A stretch of DNA of 51,312 bases from JANJUB01 sp964586225 (GTDB lineage: Bacteria > Armatimonadota > Fimbriimonadia > Fimbriimonadales > Fimbriimonadaceae): positions 1 to 51,312 of the forward strand of contig CAZPHD010000021.1 of NCBI GenBank assembly GCA_964586225.1, read 5' to 3'. A model generated the notes under the pieces. The model made no database searches. It saw only the letters and a list, made by a program, of their open reading frames with translations, and had not been told where the DNA came from. Position 1 is the stretch's first letter. Each line of letters opens with the position of its first letter. The position numbers and the translations under genes were made by a program. This document shows positions 7,702 to 17,501 of the stretch, one piece after another.

Positions 7702-10194
7702 ATGTTGCGTCGTATCGTGTTTGGCGTTGCGCTGATCCTTGCCGCCTCAACGGCAACCTGTCAAGACGGATTTGTGGTCACCAACGCCGTAAGCAGTCTG
7801 GCTGGCCCAACCTGCATGGCGTTTGCGCCGGATGGTCGCCTGTTCGTCGGCGAGAAGGGCGGCACCATCAAGGTGTTCCAGAACGGCAGCCTCATCGCGA
7901 ACTTTGCCACGATCGCCTGCTCGTCCAACAACGAGCGGGGCGTTCTCGGTTTGGCCCTTGATCCCAACTTCGCGACGAATCGCTTCGTGTATGTCTACTA
8001 CACAACAAACGGCTCCAGCCTGAATGCGCCTCCGACGCCGAAGAACCGAGTCTCTCGGTTCACGGAGGCCGGAAACCAAGCCGTCCCTGGTAGCGAGACG
8101 ATCCTCCTCGACAATATCCCTTCTGATGCGGGGAACCACAACGCAGGCTGCATTCGCTTTGGTCTCGACGGCAAGCTCTACATCGCGACCGGCGATGGTG
8201 GCTCGAATCCGGCACTCTCGCAAAACCTGACTAGCCTTGCGGGCAAGCTGCTTCGGATCAACAGCGATGGCACGATTCCCAGCGACAATCCCTTCATCGG
8301 CGGGGCAAATCGGGGTGAAATTTGGGCCTACGGCTTCCGCAATCCGTTCCGTTTCAGCTTCCGGCCGGGTTCGCTGGTGCCCTATATCGGCGACGTGGGC
8401 CAGAACAGTTGGGAAGAGGTCAACATCGGCGTGAAGGGCGGCAACTTTGGCTGGAATCTCCACGAAGGTCCGAGTGGAGGGAGCGGATTCATCCAGCCCA
8501 TGTATGCCTATGCGCACACCGGCGGCGGTCGCTCAATCACCGGTGGAGCTTTTGTCGGCAATCGATGGCCGATCGAGTTCCAAAACCGATACCTTTACGG
8601 CGACTACATCCTGAGCCAACTCTTCTGGATCCAGATCACGCCTGGCAACGGATTCGTCAGCCATGGCACCCTGATGGCGCTCTCCGGCCCGGTCGATTTT
8701 GCACTCGGTCCCGATGGCGCGATGTATGTGGCGAGCATCAATACGGGCACGATCAAGCGAATTGCATACGAACCTAAAGTCGCGTCGGTCAGTGGACCGC
8801 AGGCGATCGTTGGCGGCAACAGCGGACAAGGTGCGGTCACACTTGAGTTTCCCGCCGCGGCTGGAAACCAAGTCGTAGCGTTGACCAGTTCGAACCCGGT
8901 CGCCCTCCAGGTTCCTGCCTCGGTCAGCGTGCCGGCGGGGCAGCTCTTGGCCCCCATCCCGCTCACGACCACCGGAGTCAACGTGGATACGACCGTCACC
9001 ATAACTGCCAGTGCATACGGTCAGGCAAAGTCGCTCAACATCGGCGTGCTACGCGCGGGGATCTCGGGCATCGGGGCCAATCCGAACCCGGTCGTCGGTG
9101 GCAACAACACGACGGGCATCATTCAGCTTGATGGCAAGGCGGGCCCCAGCGGCGCCACCGTCTCGCTCTTCAGCGGAAACCCGACCGTGGCTCAGGTGCC
9201 CCCTAACATGTTCATCGCCGCCCAAAAGACGAACGGTACGTTTCCGATCACGACGACATCGGTGTCCGCGATCACTCACCTCAGCATCACTGCGACCCTT
9301 GGGAACAGTTCGAAGGGGCTTTCGCTGACCGTGCATCCCATTCCGATGCTCGTGAACTCGTTGGTCCTCAATCCCAACCGGATCAAGAGTGGCTCGGGCG
9401 CGACCGGCACGGTGACGATTTCGTCTCCAGCGGGTCCTGGCGGACAGGCGGTTGCGCTAAGCGTCAACGGGTCGATCGTGTTCATGCCACCCACGGTTGT
9501 CGTTCCCGCGGCAAGCACCGTAGCCTCGTTCCCGATCACGACATCGGCGATCGATACGACGGTGACGGTCAACGTCATTGCCGCGATCGGAAGTTCCAAA
9601 CGGATCGCCGCGCTCACCCTAGACCCGTGTCCGATCCGCGCCTTCGCGGTGTTTCCGGCCACGATTCCCGGGGGCATCTCGGTGAATGGCCAGGTCGTGC
9701 TGCGCAGTGCGGCTCCCGCGGGCGGGGCCACGATTGCCCTCGGCGACAACTCGACGGCCACCGCACCTCCTGCCAGCGTCTATATTCCCGCCGGGGCCAC
9801 AACCACGAGTTTCACCGTGCTGACTGCCGTGGTCGCGAGTAACGTGATCTCAATGCTGACCGCCACATACGACGGGTCGACGCGGACAACACAAATGACC
9901 GTCACCAACGTTGTCGCTCTCCATAGTGTCAACGTGACTCCTACCCAGATTCGGGGCGGCAACTCGGCAGTTGGGCGCGTGGTGCTTACGAAGGCGGCCT
10001 CTTCGCCCATAACCGTTGACTTGGCCGATAACCTGAGCGTGCTCCACACCCCGCCATCGGTCATCGTGCCTTCCGGGGCGAACCAGGCGAACTTCCCAGT
10101 GACTACGAACTCGGTTGTTGCAAGCTACACGGGCACGATTATCGCCACCCACAACGGCATCAAAAGGACGTGTACATTGCGCATTGACCCGTAG
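7702..10194 (+). CDS. Secreted PQQ-type sugar dehydrogenase with Ig-like repeats
   Basis: An 830-residue exported protein; the signal peptide is MLRRIVFGVALILAASTATC. Residues about 25-355 form a six-bladed soluble aldose/sorbosone dehydrogenase propeller, seen in GPTCMAFAPDGRLFVGEKGG, ERGVLGLALDPNF, NAGCIRFGLDGKLYIATGDGG, WAYGFRNPFRFSF and GNFGWNLHEG. Such enzymes oxidise sugars outside the cytoplasm with PQQ and Ca2+. Residues 360-830 are five tandem beta-sandwich repeats of about 90-95 residues, each with a GG.N...G.V.L opening and a PASV.VPAG..T..F.(I/V)TT core. The same repeat closes the 1254-residue BNR protein on the minus strand. The tail may anchor or space the enzyme at the surface; this is inference. 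Confidence 0.82.
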   Translation: MLRRIVFGVALILAASTATCQDGFVVTNAVSSLAGPTCMAFAPDGRLFVGEKGGTIKVFQNGSLIANFATIACSSNNERGVLGLALDPNFATNRFVYVYYTTNGSSLNAPPTPKNRVSRFTEAGNQAVPGSETILLDNIPSDAGNHNAGCIRFGLDGKLYIATGDGGSNPALSQNLTSLAGKLLRINSDGTIPSDNPFIGGANRGEIWAYGFRNPFRFSFRPGSLVPYIGDVGQNSWEEVNIGVKGGNFGWNLHEGPSGGSGFIQPMYAYAHTGGGRSITGGAFVGNRWPIEFQNRYLYGDYILSQLFWIQITPGNGFVSHGTLMALSGPVDFALGPDGAMYVASINTGTIKRIAYEPKVASVSGPQAIVGGNSGQGAVTLEFPAAAGNQVVALTSSNPVALQVPASVSVPAGQLLAPIPLTTTGVNVDTTVTITASAYGQAKSLNIGVLRAGISGIGANPNPVVGGNNTTGIIQLDGKAGPSGATVSLFSGNPTVAQVPPNMFIAAQKTNGTFPITTTSVSAITHLSITATLGNSSKGLSLTVHPIPMLVNSLVLNPNRIKSGSGATGTVTISSPAGPGGQAVALSVNGSIVFMPPTVVVPAASTVASFPITTSAIDTTVTVNVIAAIGSSKRIAALTLDPCPIRAFAVFPATIPGGISVNGQVVLRSAAPAGGATIALGDNSTATAPPASVYIPAGATTTSFTVLTAVVASNVISMLTATYDGSTRTTQMTVTNVVALHSVNVTPTQIRGGNSAVGRVVLTKAASSPITVDLADNLSVLHTPPSVIVPSGANQANFPVTTNSVVASYTGTIIATHNGIKRTCTLRIDP

Positions 10195-10243
10195 AGATTT
10201 ACAGCCTCAAGGCCGATAATTCTCTTAACATGGGAGAAGGCTG

Positions 10244-13021
10244 ATGCTGCATAGGTTGTCCATTCGCGCGAAGCTGATTCTCATCGCATTCGTGACCACC
10301 TTGTCGGCCCTGGTGGTCACCGGCGGGGCCTTCTACTTGTTGGATCGCGAGATCTCGACGGCCGAACTCGAACGATCGACCCTTTCGAATGCGCACGTGA
10401 TTGCGGCCAGCGTGTCTCCCTACCTGGCGGATCGAGAAGTTGGCCGACTGAACCAACAACTTAAAGGGCTAAGTCACGATCCAAACTTGCTCCTCGTTGC
10501 GGTCTATGATCGGAATGGCGACCTGATCGCAAGCCATCGTGGCGGCGCCGATGTGGTTGAGGTTCCTGTGAAAATGCCCTCCCTTGGGACATCGGCGACC
10601 CCTGACATATTGACGGTTGCCGTCTCGGTTCGATCGGACCAGGGGCCTATTGGCCGCCTCCTGGTGCAAACCGACTACCAGAGCTTGGTTCGTCGACGGG
10701 GCAGCTTCTTTGGTCTACTCCTCGCCTTTAGTGCGTTTGGAGCCATTTTGGCCACGGTGCTTGCCTTGCGTCTGCAACCTCTTATTGTTCGGCCGATTCA
10801 TCAGCTAGTCCGCGCCTTGGCCGACGTCCGCCAGACACGCAACTTTGCTATCCGAGTGCCGCGGTTGACGAATGATGAAACAGGTGTCTTGACCGATGAG
10901 TTCAACGCCATGCTTGCGGAGATCGAATCGCGAGACCAGAGCATGCGGAGTGTCAACGAGCAGCTTGAAGAAGGCGTGCGGGAACGCACAAAACAGCTCG
11001 AGAGCGAGGTCACGGAGCGCCACCGCGCGGAGAAGGCCCTTGCTGACGCGAATCGGGAGCTCCATTCCGCCTTAACCGAGGCCAAGCGAATGGCCGAAGT
11101 CGCGGAAGCGGCTAGTCGCGCGAAGACGGAGTTCCTCGCCAATATCTCGCACGAGATTCGAACGCCGATGAACGGCGTTATCGGGATGGCGGACCTGCTC
11201 CTCGACTCGAACCTGGACTCTGACCAACGCGACTTCGCAGGCACGATTCGGCGGAGCGCCGACAATCTCCTCGTCATCATCAATGATCTGTTGGACTTCT
11301 CGAAGGCCGAAGCGGGCAAGATGACCGTCGAGCAGATTCCGTTCGACCTCCGCGATGTCATTGAAGACGTCGCCGAACTGTTCTCGCAACGAGCCGCCGA
11401 GAAGAACCTAGAGATCATCGTCAATGTGTCCCAGGACTTGCCCGCCGAGCTGCTCGGTGACCCGGGCAGAATGCGTCAAGTGCTATCCAACTTGGTCAGC
11501 AACGCCATCAAGTTTACGCACGTTGGAGAAGTGGCGATCGAGGCCAGGGTTGAACAACTGCGCGAGTTCGAGGTCGATCTCGTCCTCGCCGTACGGGACA
11601 CCGGTGTTGGAATCCCCGCCGATCGCCAAGACGCGGTGTTTGAGAGCTTTACCCAGGCTGATGGCAGCACGACCCGCAAGTTTGGCGGCACAGGCCTCGG
11701 TCTCACCATCTCACGCCAGCTGATTGAGCTGATGAAGGGCCGCCTCACGCTTGAGAGCGAAGTAGGCGAGGGATCAACTTTTGCGGCGAGATTGACACTC
11801 CCCGTTTCCCAGCATCGAAAGCAGGTTCGACCCCGCGAACTTCGGGGCTTATATGCGCTTGTCGTTGATGACAATGAGACGAACCGACGCATCCTGCGCG
11901 AGCAAATGCGGTCATGGGGTTGCCACGTTGTTTGTGCGGAGAGTGGCCCCGAGGCGATCAAGATGCTCGACGCCCGGCATGGCGAGCACGACGCGTTCCA
12001 ACTGGTCATCATGGATATGCAGATGCCCGATATGGACGGCGAGCAAGCCACCCGGGTCATCAAGGCAGACGAGCGATTTGCCGACGTCCCCGTTGTTCTG
12101 CTCTCGTCAATCGGGGCCCGCTACAGCCAGGACGATGCTATCGCGGTGGGCTTTGCGGCAACGCTGATGAAACCCGTCCGCCAGAGTGCTTTGTTCGATT
12201 CACTTGTTCATGTCATCGCTGGCCCCCGGCTCGATGCTGACCTGCCCCAAGCAAGCGGGGCTCTCGTGTTCACCGGCCATCGAGTATTGGTTGTGGAGGA
12301 CAATCCTATCAACCAGAAGGTTGCCACCCAACTCCTCCGCCGTTTGGGCTGCACCGTCGACCTTGCCGATCATGGCGAACAAGCGGTGCGGAGGACGCAA
12401 TCCCACCACTACGATCTTGTCCTGATGGATGTGCAGATGCCGGTCATGGACGGCTTCGAAGCGACCGCTCGAATCCGCAACGCGGAGAGCCTCGATCGGC
12501 ACACGGTCATTATTGCCATGACCGCGAATGCGATGGCCGGCGATCGTGATCGATGCCTGGCGGCAGGCATGGATGACTACCTTGCGAAGCCCGTCAAGCC
12601 GGCCGAACTGCAGAGCATCCTCAAGCGGTATCTGCTGGGTGGCACGAGCGCAGAGACCATGGCCGAGGCCCGCCCAAGCGAGGCCGCCTGGGATATCGAG
12701 TTGCTAAGTCAGACCTGCGGCGGCGATCCAGATTTCATGCGCGAGGTGCTGGATGAATACCTCCGCACGCTGCCGGGTGCGGTTGCCCGGATCGTAGAAT
12801 GTTGGAAGTCCAACGACCTGCCAGGCTTGAACCAGGCTGCCCACGCTCTCAAGGGAGCTAGCCGGTCGGTCGGAGCGAACGAAGTCGCCCACGTCTGCCA
12901 GCGATTTGAGAACTTTGGGCGGTCGCCAGAAACAGAGACCAAGCCGACCATGGACCAGCTTGACGTCGCGATCGCTCGCCTGAGCGATCTCATGAATCGC
13001 TACCTAAGCCGCGCCGCCTGA
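10244..13021 (+). CDS. Hybrid sensor histidine kinase (BarA-like, HAMP-HisKA-HATPase-REC-REC-Hpt)
   Basis: A 925-residue membrane kinase for a multistep phosphorelay. Order: transmembrane segment (residues 11-31), extracytoplasmic sensor, second transmembrane segment (about 150-175), HAMP, coiled coil (EQLEEGVRERTKQLESEV), HisKA with FLANISHEIRTPMNG (phospho-His near 303), and HATPase with N box NLVSNAIKF, DTGVGIP and GGTGLGLTISR. Two receiver domains follow, with phospho-Asp in MDMQMPDMDG (near 590) and MDVQMPVMDG (near 728). A C-terminal Hpt carries HALKGASRSVGA (His near 867). All catalytic residues are present. GGGAG-type SD (GGGAGAAGG) precedes the ATG. No cognate response regulator is adjacent, so the partner is unknown. 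Confidence 0.93.
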   Translation: MLHRLSIRAKLILIAFVTTLSALVVTGGAFYLLDREISTAELERSTLSNAHVIAASVSPYLADREVGRLNQQLKGLSHDPNLLLVAVYDRNGDLIASHRGGADVVEVPVKMPSLGTSATPDILTVAVSVRSDQGPIGRLLVQTDYQSLVRRRGSFFGLLLAFSAFGAILATVLALRLQPLIVRPIHQLVRALADVRQTRNFAIRVPRLTNDETGVLTDEFNAMLAEIESRDQSMRSVNEQLEEGVRERTKQLESEVTERHRAEKALADANRELHSALTEAKRMAEVAEAASRAKTEFLANISHEIRTPMNGVIGMADLLLDSNLDSDQRDFAGTIRRSADNLLVIINDLLDFSKAEAGKMTVEQIPFDLRDVIEDVAELFSQRAAEKNLEIIVNVSQDLPAELLGDPGRMRQVLSNLVSNAIKFTHVGEVAIEARVEQLREFEVDLVLAVRDTGVGIPADRQDAVFESFTQADGSTTRKFGGTGLGLTISRQLIELMKGRLTLESEVGEGSTFAARLTLPVSQHRKQVRPRELRGLYALVVDDNETNRRILREQMRSWGCHVVCAESGPEAIKMLDARHGEHDAFQLVIMDMQMPDMDGEQATRVIKADERFADVPVVLLSSIGARYSQDDAIAVGFAATLMKPVRQSALFDSLVHVIAGPRLDADLPQASGALVFTGHRVLVVEDNPINQKVATQLLRRLGCTVDLADHGEQAVRRTQSHHYDLVLMDVQMPVMDGFEATARIRNAESLDRHTVIIAMTANAMAGDRDRCLAAGMDDYLAKPVKPAELQSILKRYLLGGTSAETMAEARPSEAAWDIELLSQTCGGDPDFMREVLDEYLRTLPGAVARIVECWKSNDLPGLNQAAHALKGASRSVGANEVAHVCQRFENFGRSPETETKPTMDQLDVAIARLSDLMNRYLSRAA

Positions 13022-13033
13022 TAAACTGTGGTG

Positions 13034-13885
13034 ATGAAGGCGTTTCTCATGATCGCGCTTTACTTCACGGGCAACGGTGAAAGCGGCGTCCACATGGCAT
13101 CCACCGAGGACGGCTGGACGTGGCATCCCGAGGTGAGCTCGATTATCAAGCCACCGCCCGGTGTCTTGATGCGCGATCCGCACCTGACGAAGTTCAAGGA
13201 CCAGGCGGTGCTCGTGTTCACCACCGGTTGGTGGACCAACGACTTCGGAATCGCAACCACGACGAATCTGCGCAACTGGTCTGAGATTCGGCGCATTCCG
13301 GCCATGAAGGAAACGCCGGGCACGCTCAACGTGTGGGCTCCGGAGTCGGTCGTCGACTCGAAGACGGGCGATCTCATCGTCTTCTGGTCAAGCACGGTTG
13401 AAGGGAAGTACAAGGAAACTGAGCGGACAGACGGCGATCTTGACGCCCAGCGACGCCCGCTCAACCATCGCTTCTACTACACCACCACATCGGACCTCAA
13501 GGAGTTCTCGCCGCCCAAGTTGCTTTGGGATCCCGGCTTCAACTGCATTGACGCGACTATGCTTCAGTTCAAGGGTCAGTGGGTTATGATCGGCAAAGAC
13601 GAAACCAAGGCACCCAAACCGTCCAAGCGGCTCTTCGTGGCTACGGCGCCCCACCCGCTGGGTCCGTGGAAGATGGTGAAGCGCGATATCACCGCCGCCG
13701 ACCATTGGGCCGAAGGGCCGTCGGCGATCGTCGTTGATGGCAAGATCCGGGTGTTCTACGATCGCTACATGGACAACCGCTGGGGGGTGATCGAGTCGGC
13801 GAACCTTACCGATTGGACCGATGTGAGTGCGCGACTCAAGTTTGTCCCCGGCGCCCGCCACGGCGTGATTATTGACAGCCCGTGA
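13034..13885 (+). CDS. GH43-like five-bladed beta-propeller glycoside hydrolase
   Basis: A 283-residue protein resembling GH43/GH117-type hydrolases. It has an early acidic motif (MRDPHLTKF), a central NVWAPESVVDSKTGDLIVFWSS, and later CIDATMLQF and HWAEGPSAIVVDGKIRVFYDRY. Asp, Asp and Glu in RDP, IDA and EGP occupy places typical of the family triad, but I cannot align them rigorously. There is no convincing signal peptide. Two GTG codons lie in frame 6 and 3 nt upstream. I chose the ATG because a TAAACT box lies 6 nt before it. The stop is 2 bp from the stop of the convergent ppa gene. Confidence 0.65.
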   Translation: MKAFLMIALYFTGNGESGVHMASTEDGWTWHPEVSSIIKPPPGVLMRDPHLTKFKDQAVLVFTTGWWTNDFGIATTTNLRNWSEIRRIPAMKETPGTLNVWAPESVVDSKTGDLIVFWSSTVEGKYKETERTDGDLDAQRRPLNHRFYYTTTSDLKEFSPPKLLWDPGFNCIDATMLQFKGQWVMIGKDETKAPKPSKRLFVATAPHPLGPWKMVKRDITAADHWAEGPSAIVVDGKIRVFYDRYMDNRWGVIESANLTDWTDVSARLKFVPGARHGVIIDSP

Positions 13886-13887
13886 TC

Positions 13888-14397
13888 TCAGCGATCGGTG
13901 CGGTAGGTATCGACGAGCCGCAGCGCCTCGTCGACGTCCTTCCATCCCACGACTTCAACCTCTTTCTCTTCGAGTGCTTTGTACACGTCGAAGAAGTGAT
14001 ACACCTCTTTGAGGGTGTGCGGGTTCAGATCATTGAGTGAGCGACGATTGTTGAATCGCGGGTCGCGGGTGGCAACGCAGAGGATCTTCTCGTCGGGTCC
14101 CTTATCGTCACGCATCTCCAAGACGCCGATCGGTTTGGCTTCGACAATGCACCCTGGGAACGTCGGGTGATTGAGCATGACCAAACAGTCGATCGGGTCG
14201 CCGTCTAGGTAGAGCGTCTGCGGAATGAAGCCGTAGTCGAACGGATAGAACAGCGGGGAATAGAGGACACGATCGAGCCGGAGGAGCCCCGTCGCTTGGT
14301 CCACCTCATACTTGTTGGTGCTGCCCTTGGGGATTTCGATGACGGTGTTGAACGACTGCGGAGCGTTCGGTCCGATAGGTACGTCAAGCAGCGACAT
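13888..14397 (-). CDS. ppa: Inorganic pyrophosphatase (family I)
   Basis: A 169-residue soluble enzyme that hydrolyses PPi to phosphate with Mg2+. Evidence: the N-terminal IEIPKGSTNKYEVD, YPFDYGFIPQT and the signature DGDPIDCLV with its metal-binding aspartates, then RDPRFN and LKEVYHFFDVYKALE. Length is usual for a bacterial family I enzyme. No SD site; TATCCT lies 8 nt before the ATG, a likely leaderless start. It stands alone between the convergent GH43-like gene and the co-directional ankyrin gene. Confidence 0.96.
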   Translation of the reverse strand: MSLLDVPIGPNAPQSFNTVIEIPKGSTNKYEVDQATGLLRLDRVLYSPLFYPFDYGFIPQTLYLDGDPIDCLVMLNHPTFPGCIVEAKPIGVLEMRDDKGPDEKILCVATRDPRFNNRRSLNDLNPHTLKEVYHFFDVYKALEEKEVEVVGWKDVDEALRLVDTYRTDR

Positions 14398-14412
14398 CGA
14401 AGGGAAGGATAC

Positions 14413-15486
14413 CTAGAGTTGCCCCTGCCGCCGCATCAGGATTTCGACCGTAAATCCGCCCTTCGCTTGGCCTTCGGCGTCAGTCGCGATCCAGTCCGTG
14501 ACTTGGTCCCGCGTGAACGTAACTCGGTCGCCAAACTTCAGCTCGCCCAAGTCGTGCGGGTCGTTCGCCAGATTGCCTGTGAACTGATCGCCGAAGGTTT
14601 CGATTGAGTCCACCCAGATGTGTTCGAGGTCATCGTTCGAGTTGGGCAGGCCTACCTTGAAAGTCACGCTGTGATCAGCGAGAAGCGCGACGGCCTCATC
14701 AAGGGTAGCTTTGGCTTGCTTCATCGCCGCTTCCATCTCCTCGTCGTCGTCTGAGACAATCACCATCCCGCCTATCATCTCATCGATGACCTCTTTGAGC
14801 GGAATGCCATTCCACACAACGTCGGTGATCACACCATGAGCGAGCATGATCCGAAGCGCGTCGGGCTGGGTCATGGCCAACGCGAGCATCGGCGTATCGT
14901 CCGGGTTCCGACGATTTGGATTCGCGCCAGCCCGGAGAAGACTCTTGACGATCGTTAGGTGCGGTTCGGCGTCGCCCTTCGTATGACACTCGACGAGGGC
15001 GACGGCGAGCAGGGGACGCCCCCTTGCGTCGGTGACGTCGGGGTCGGCACCCGCCTCCAAAAGCCGATGGACAACCTCGGGATGTCCGGATTCGATGGCA
15101 CTCTGGAGGGGCGTATGCCCATCCGCTCCTTCGCGATTTGGGTCGGCCCCCGCCGCTAGCAAGGCCTCTAGAATCTCTGTGTTTCCCGTGCAAGCGGCTG
15201 CGCTCAAGTGGATCTGCTTCCCGGAAGCACCGTGAACATCGGCCCCATGCTGAAGCAGCAGTTGGACGTTCTCCAGACTTTGCCCTGTAATCGCCGCTCC
15301 CAATGCCGTCAAGCCAAACCAACCCACCACGTTTGGATCGGCACCCTCAAGTTTCTGCCGAAGCTTGTCGGACGACTTGTTGCCCGCCACATCAATGAGC
15401 CGATTCTTGGCGGGAATCTGGCATGCAATGCCAATCGCCACCGCCAACCCAATCAAAACGAGGATCACAATCAGCCAAGTGGCCAT
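14413..15486 (-). CDS. Membrane-anchored ankyrin-repeat protein with C-terminal DUF2314
   Basis: A 357-residue protein. Residues 4-23 are a transmembrane anchor (WLIVILVLIGLAVAIGIACQ). Residues about 45-215 hold four to five ankyrin repeats (LLLQHGADVHG, EALLAAGADPNREGADGHTPLQSAI, HRLLEAGADPDVTDARGRPLLAVAL, SLLRAGANPNRRN). After an acidic linker (VSDDDEEMEAAMKQA), residues about 265-357 match the DUF2314 pattern (LEHIWVDSIE, GELKFGDRVTFTRDQVTDWIA). The combination of ankyrin scaffold and DUF2314 suggests a protein-interaction role. TATGAT sits 5 nt before the ATG. The gene is divergent from grpE. Confidence 0.8.
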   Translation of the reverse strand: MATWLIVILVLIGLAVAIGIACQIPAKNRLIDVAGNKSSDKLRQKLEGADPNVVGWFGLTALGAAITGQSLENVQLLLQHGADVHGASGKQIHLSAAACTGNTEILEALLAAGADPNREGADGHTPLQSAIESGHPEVVHRLLEAGADPDVTDARGRPLLAVALVECHTKGDAEPHLTIVKSLLRAGANPNRRNPDDTPMLALAMTQPDALRIMLAHGVITDVVWNGIPLKEVIDEMIGGMVIVSDDDEEMEAAMKQAKATLDEAVALLADHSVTFKVGLPNSNDDLEHIWVDSIETFGDQFTGNLANDPHDLGELKFGDRVTFTRDQVTDWIATDAEGQAKGGFTVEILMRRQGQL

Positions 15487-15582
15487 GACTCATCATACAG
15501 CCGGCGACGGTTGAACGTGGTCCCAAAGATGTACAATTGAACCCGCGCAGGGCCAGTCTTGGCCTGCGAATGGACTCCACCG

Positions 15583-16131
15583 ATGGCCGATCTAGAGACC
15601 AAACCGACCGACCCGAATCCTGACGATGAGATGTCCGACGTGGACGCCGAAGCCATCTCCATGATGGAGATCGAAGCTCGCGACGACATGATCGCCACGC
15701 TGGAAGCTGAACGCGATCAACTGAAAGATCAGCTTGTGCGAGCGTTTGCGGACCTCAAGAACGTCCGTCGACGACACGAAGAAGATCGTCGTGCGATGTC
15801 GCTTTACGCGACCGAGGACCTCGTCCGCGACTTGCTTCCGGTCCTTGACAACTTTGAAAGGACGTTGCAGGTGTTAGAGAATGGGGCCAGCGTCGAGTCC
15901 ATCATTGAGGGCGTGCACATGGTGGAGCGACAACTCCGCATGGCCCTTGGGCAGCGGCACCTCTATCGCATCGAGTCGGTGGGACAGCAGTTTGATCCTG
16001 CCTTCCATGAAGCGCTTGCCCATGATGAAGATTCCGACCAGCCTTCGGGCACCATTACCGCCGAGATTGAAGCCGGATATCGCATGGGTGACCGTGTGAT
16101 TCGGCCGGCGCGCGTGCGGGTGGCCAAGTAG
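15583..16131 (+). CDS. grpE: Nucleotide exchange factor GrpE
   Basis: A 182-residue cochaperone that drives ADP release from DnaK. It has an acidic N-terminus, a long coiled coil (MIATLEAERDQLKDQLVRAFADLKNVRRR), the dimer segment DLLPVLDNFERTL and the C-terminal beta domain with VGQQFDPAFHEALAH and GYRMGDRVIRPARVRVAK. I chose the ATG at 15583; an in-frame TTG 24 nt earlier is less likely. A weak TTGAAC-N15-TACAAT promoter lies at 15511-15537. The stop TAG shares its last base with the GTG of glmM. dnaK and dnaJ are not in the window, and being fused to glmM-coaX is an uncommon neighbourhood. Confidence 0.94.
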   Translation: MADLETKPTDPNPDDEMSDVDAEAISMMEIEARDDMIATLEAERDQLKDQLVRAFADLKNVRRRHEEDRRAMSLYATEDLVRDLLPVLDNFERTLQVLENGASVESIIEGVHMVERQLRMALGQRHLYRIESVGQQFDPAFHEALAHDEDSDQPSGTITAEIEAGYRMGDRVIRPARVRVAK

Positions 16132-17501
16132 TGGCCCGTCGCTATTTCGGCACTGACGGCATCCGCGGTGTGGCCAACGTCAAGCTCACGCCCGAACTTG
16201 CGTTCCGTCTCGGCCAAGGTGCTGGGCGAACGCTTGAGAACAAGCGCGTGGTCATTGGTCGCGATACTCGCCGAAGCGGGCCGATGCTGGGCGCGGCGCT
16301 TGCGGCCGGTTTTTGCTCCGTTGGCGTAGATGTTGTCGCGTTGGGCATCGTACCCACACCAGCAGTCGCTCAGATTGCCCGGCGGTGCGGTTATGGTCTC
16401 GGAGTCGTGATCAGCGCGAGCCACAATCCCGCGCCCGACAACGGCCTCAAACTCATCGGTCCGGATGGCGGCAAGGTTCCCGACGCCCAAGAGCTCGAGA
16501 TCGAACGGCTGATGGACGAACCGCTTGAGAATCGTCCGACCGGCGGGCAGATCGGCGAGCTCCGATCCGACCGCGCCGACCTCCGCCACTACATCGACTT
16601 CCTCCTCGGCCTTGTTCCCGAGGGTCTGCACAGCATGAAGATCGCCGTTGACACGTCGAACGGAGCGGCCTACGAAATCGCCCCCCAAGTCCTGCGCGAA
16701 CTCGGTGCGGAGATCGTCGTTGTCGCCGCTGAGCCCGACGGCAACAACATCAACCATGAGTGCGGCGCCACCCATCCTCAACGCGTCCAAGACCTCACCC
16801 GCGAAGCTGGCTGCCACGTCGGCGTTGCCTTTGATGGCGATGCGGATCGAGCCGTCTTCAGCGACGAGCAGGGAAGACTGATCAACGGCGATCGCACGAT
16901 TGCCATCTGGGGCGCCCATCGCCAAGACCAAGGCGAACTCGATCCTCCTGTGGTCGTGGGCACGGTGATGAGCAATGGCGGGTTCGGCGCATGGTTAGCG
17001 GGGCGTGGGATCACACTTGAACGAGCTCCCGTGGGTGACAAGTACGTCAGCGAGCGCATCCGCGCAACGGGGGCGAAGATCGGCGGCGAGCAGAGTGGGC
17101 ACATCATTTTCCCCGCCCTCGGACCGACTGGCGACGGCCTCGCGACCGCGCTCGAGCTCTTCCGCACGCTCAAGCTCTCGGGACGCACGGCATCGGCGTG
17201 GTATGACGAGTTTGAGAACTGGCCCCAGGTGCTCACCAACATCACCGTCCGCGAACGCGAAGGTTGGGACCAGCATCCCCGAGTTGCCGCCGCACTGCAG
17301 GAGGCGGAGAACCGGCTGGGCTCGCGGGGGCGCGTGAATGTCCGCCCGAGCGGCACGCAACCCATGATCCGCGTCATGGTGGAAGCTGACGACTACGATC
17401 TGCGCGACGAAGTCGCGGCGCTTATTTTGACGGCGATGGAAGCCGACCTGGACGCAAAGGTGTATAGTCGGGTGGATCTAACCCATGCTCTTGGCGATTG
17501 A
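16131..17501 (+). CDS. glmM: Phosphoglucosamine mutase
   Basis: A 456-residue enzyme converting glucosamine-6-P to glucosamine-1-P for UDP-GlcNAc and hence peptidoglycan synthesis. Evidence: N-terminal RRYFGTDGIRGVAN, active-site phosphoserine motif VISASHNPAPDNG (Ser near 97), metal loop FDGDADRAVF, sugar-binding GEQSGHIIF and phosphate-binding NVRPSGTQPMIRVMVEA. GTG start, overlapping the grpE stop by one base. Its 3' end overlaps coaX by 17 bp. Confidence 0.96.
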   Translation: MARRYFGTDGIRGVANVKLTPELAFRLGQGAGRTLENKRVVIGRDTRRSGPMLGAALAAGFCSVGVDVVALGIVPTPAVAQIARRCGYGLGVVISASHNPAPDNGLKLIGPDGGKVPDAQELEIERLMDEPLENRPTGGQIGELRSDRADLRHYIDFLLGLVPEGLHSMKIAVDTSNGAAYEIAPQVLRELGAEIVVVAAEPDGNNINHECGATHPQRVQDLTREAGCHVGVAFDGDADRAVFSDEQGRLINGDRTIAIWGAHRQDQGELDPPVVVGTVMSNGGFGAWLAGRGITLERAPVGDKYVSERIRATGAKIGGEQSGHIIFPALGPTGDGLATALELFRTLKLSGRTASAWYDEFENWPQVLTNITVREREGWDQHPRVAAALQEAENRLGSRGRVNVRPSGTQPMIRVMVEADDYDLRDEVAALILTAMEADLDAKVYSRVDLTHALGD

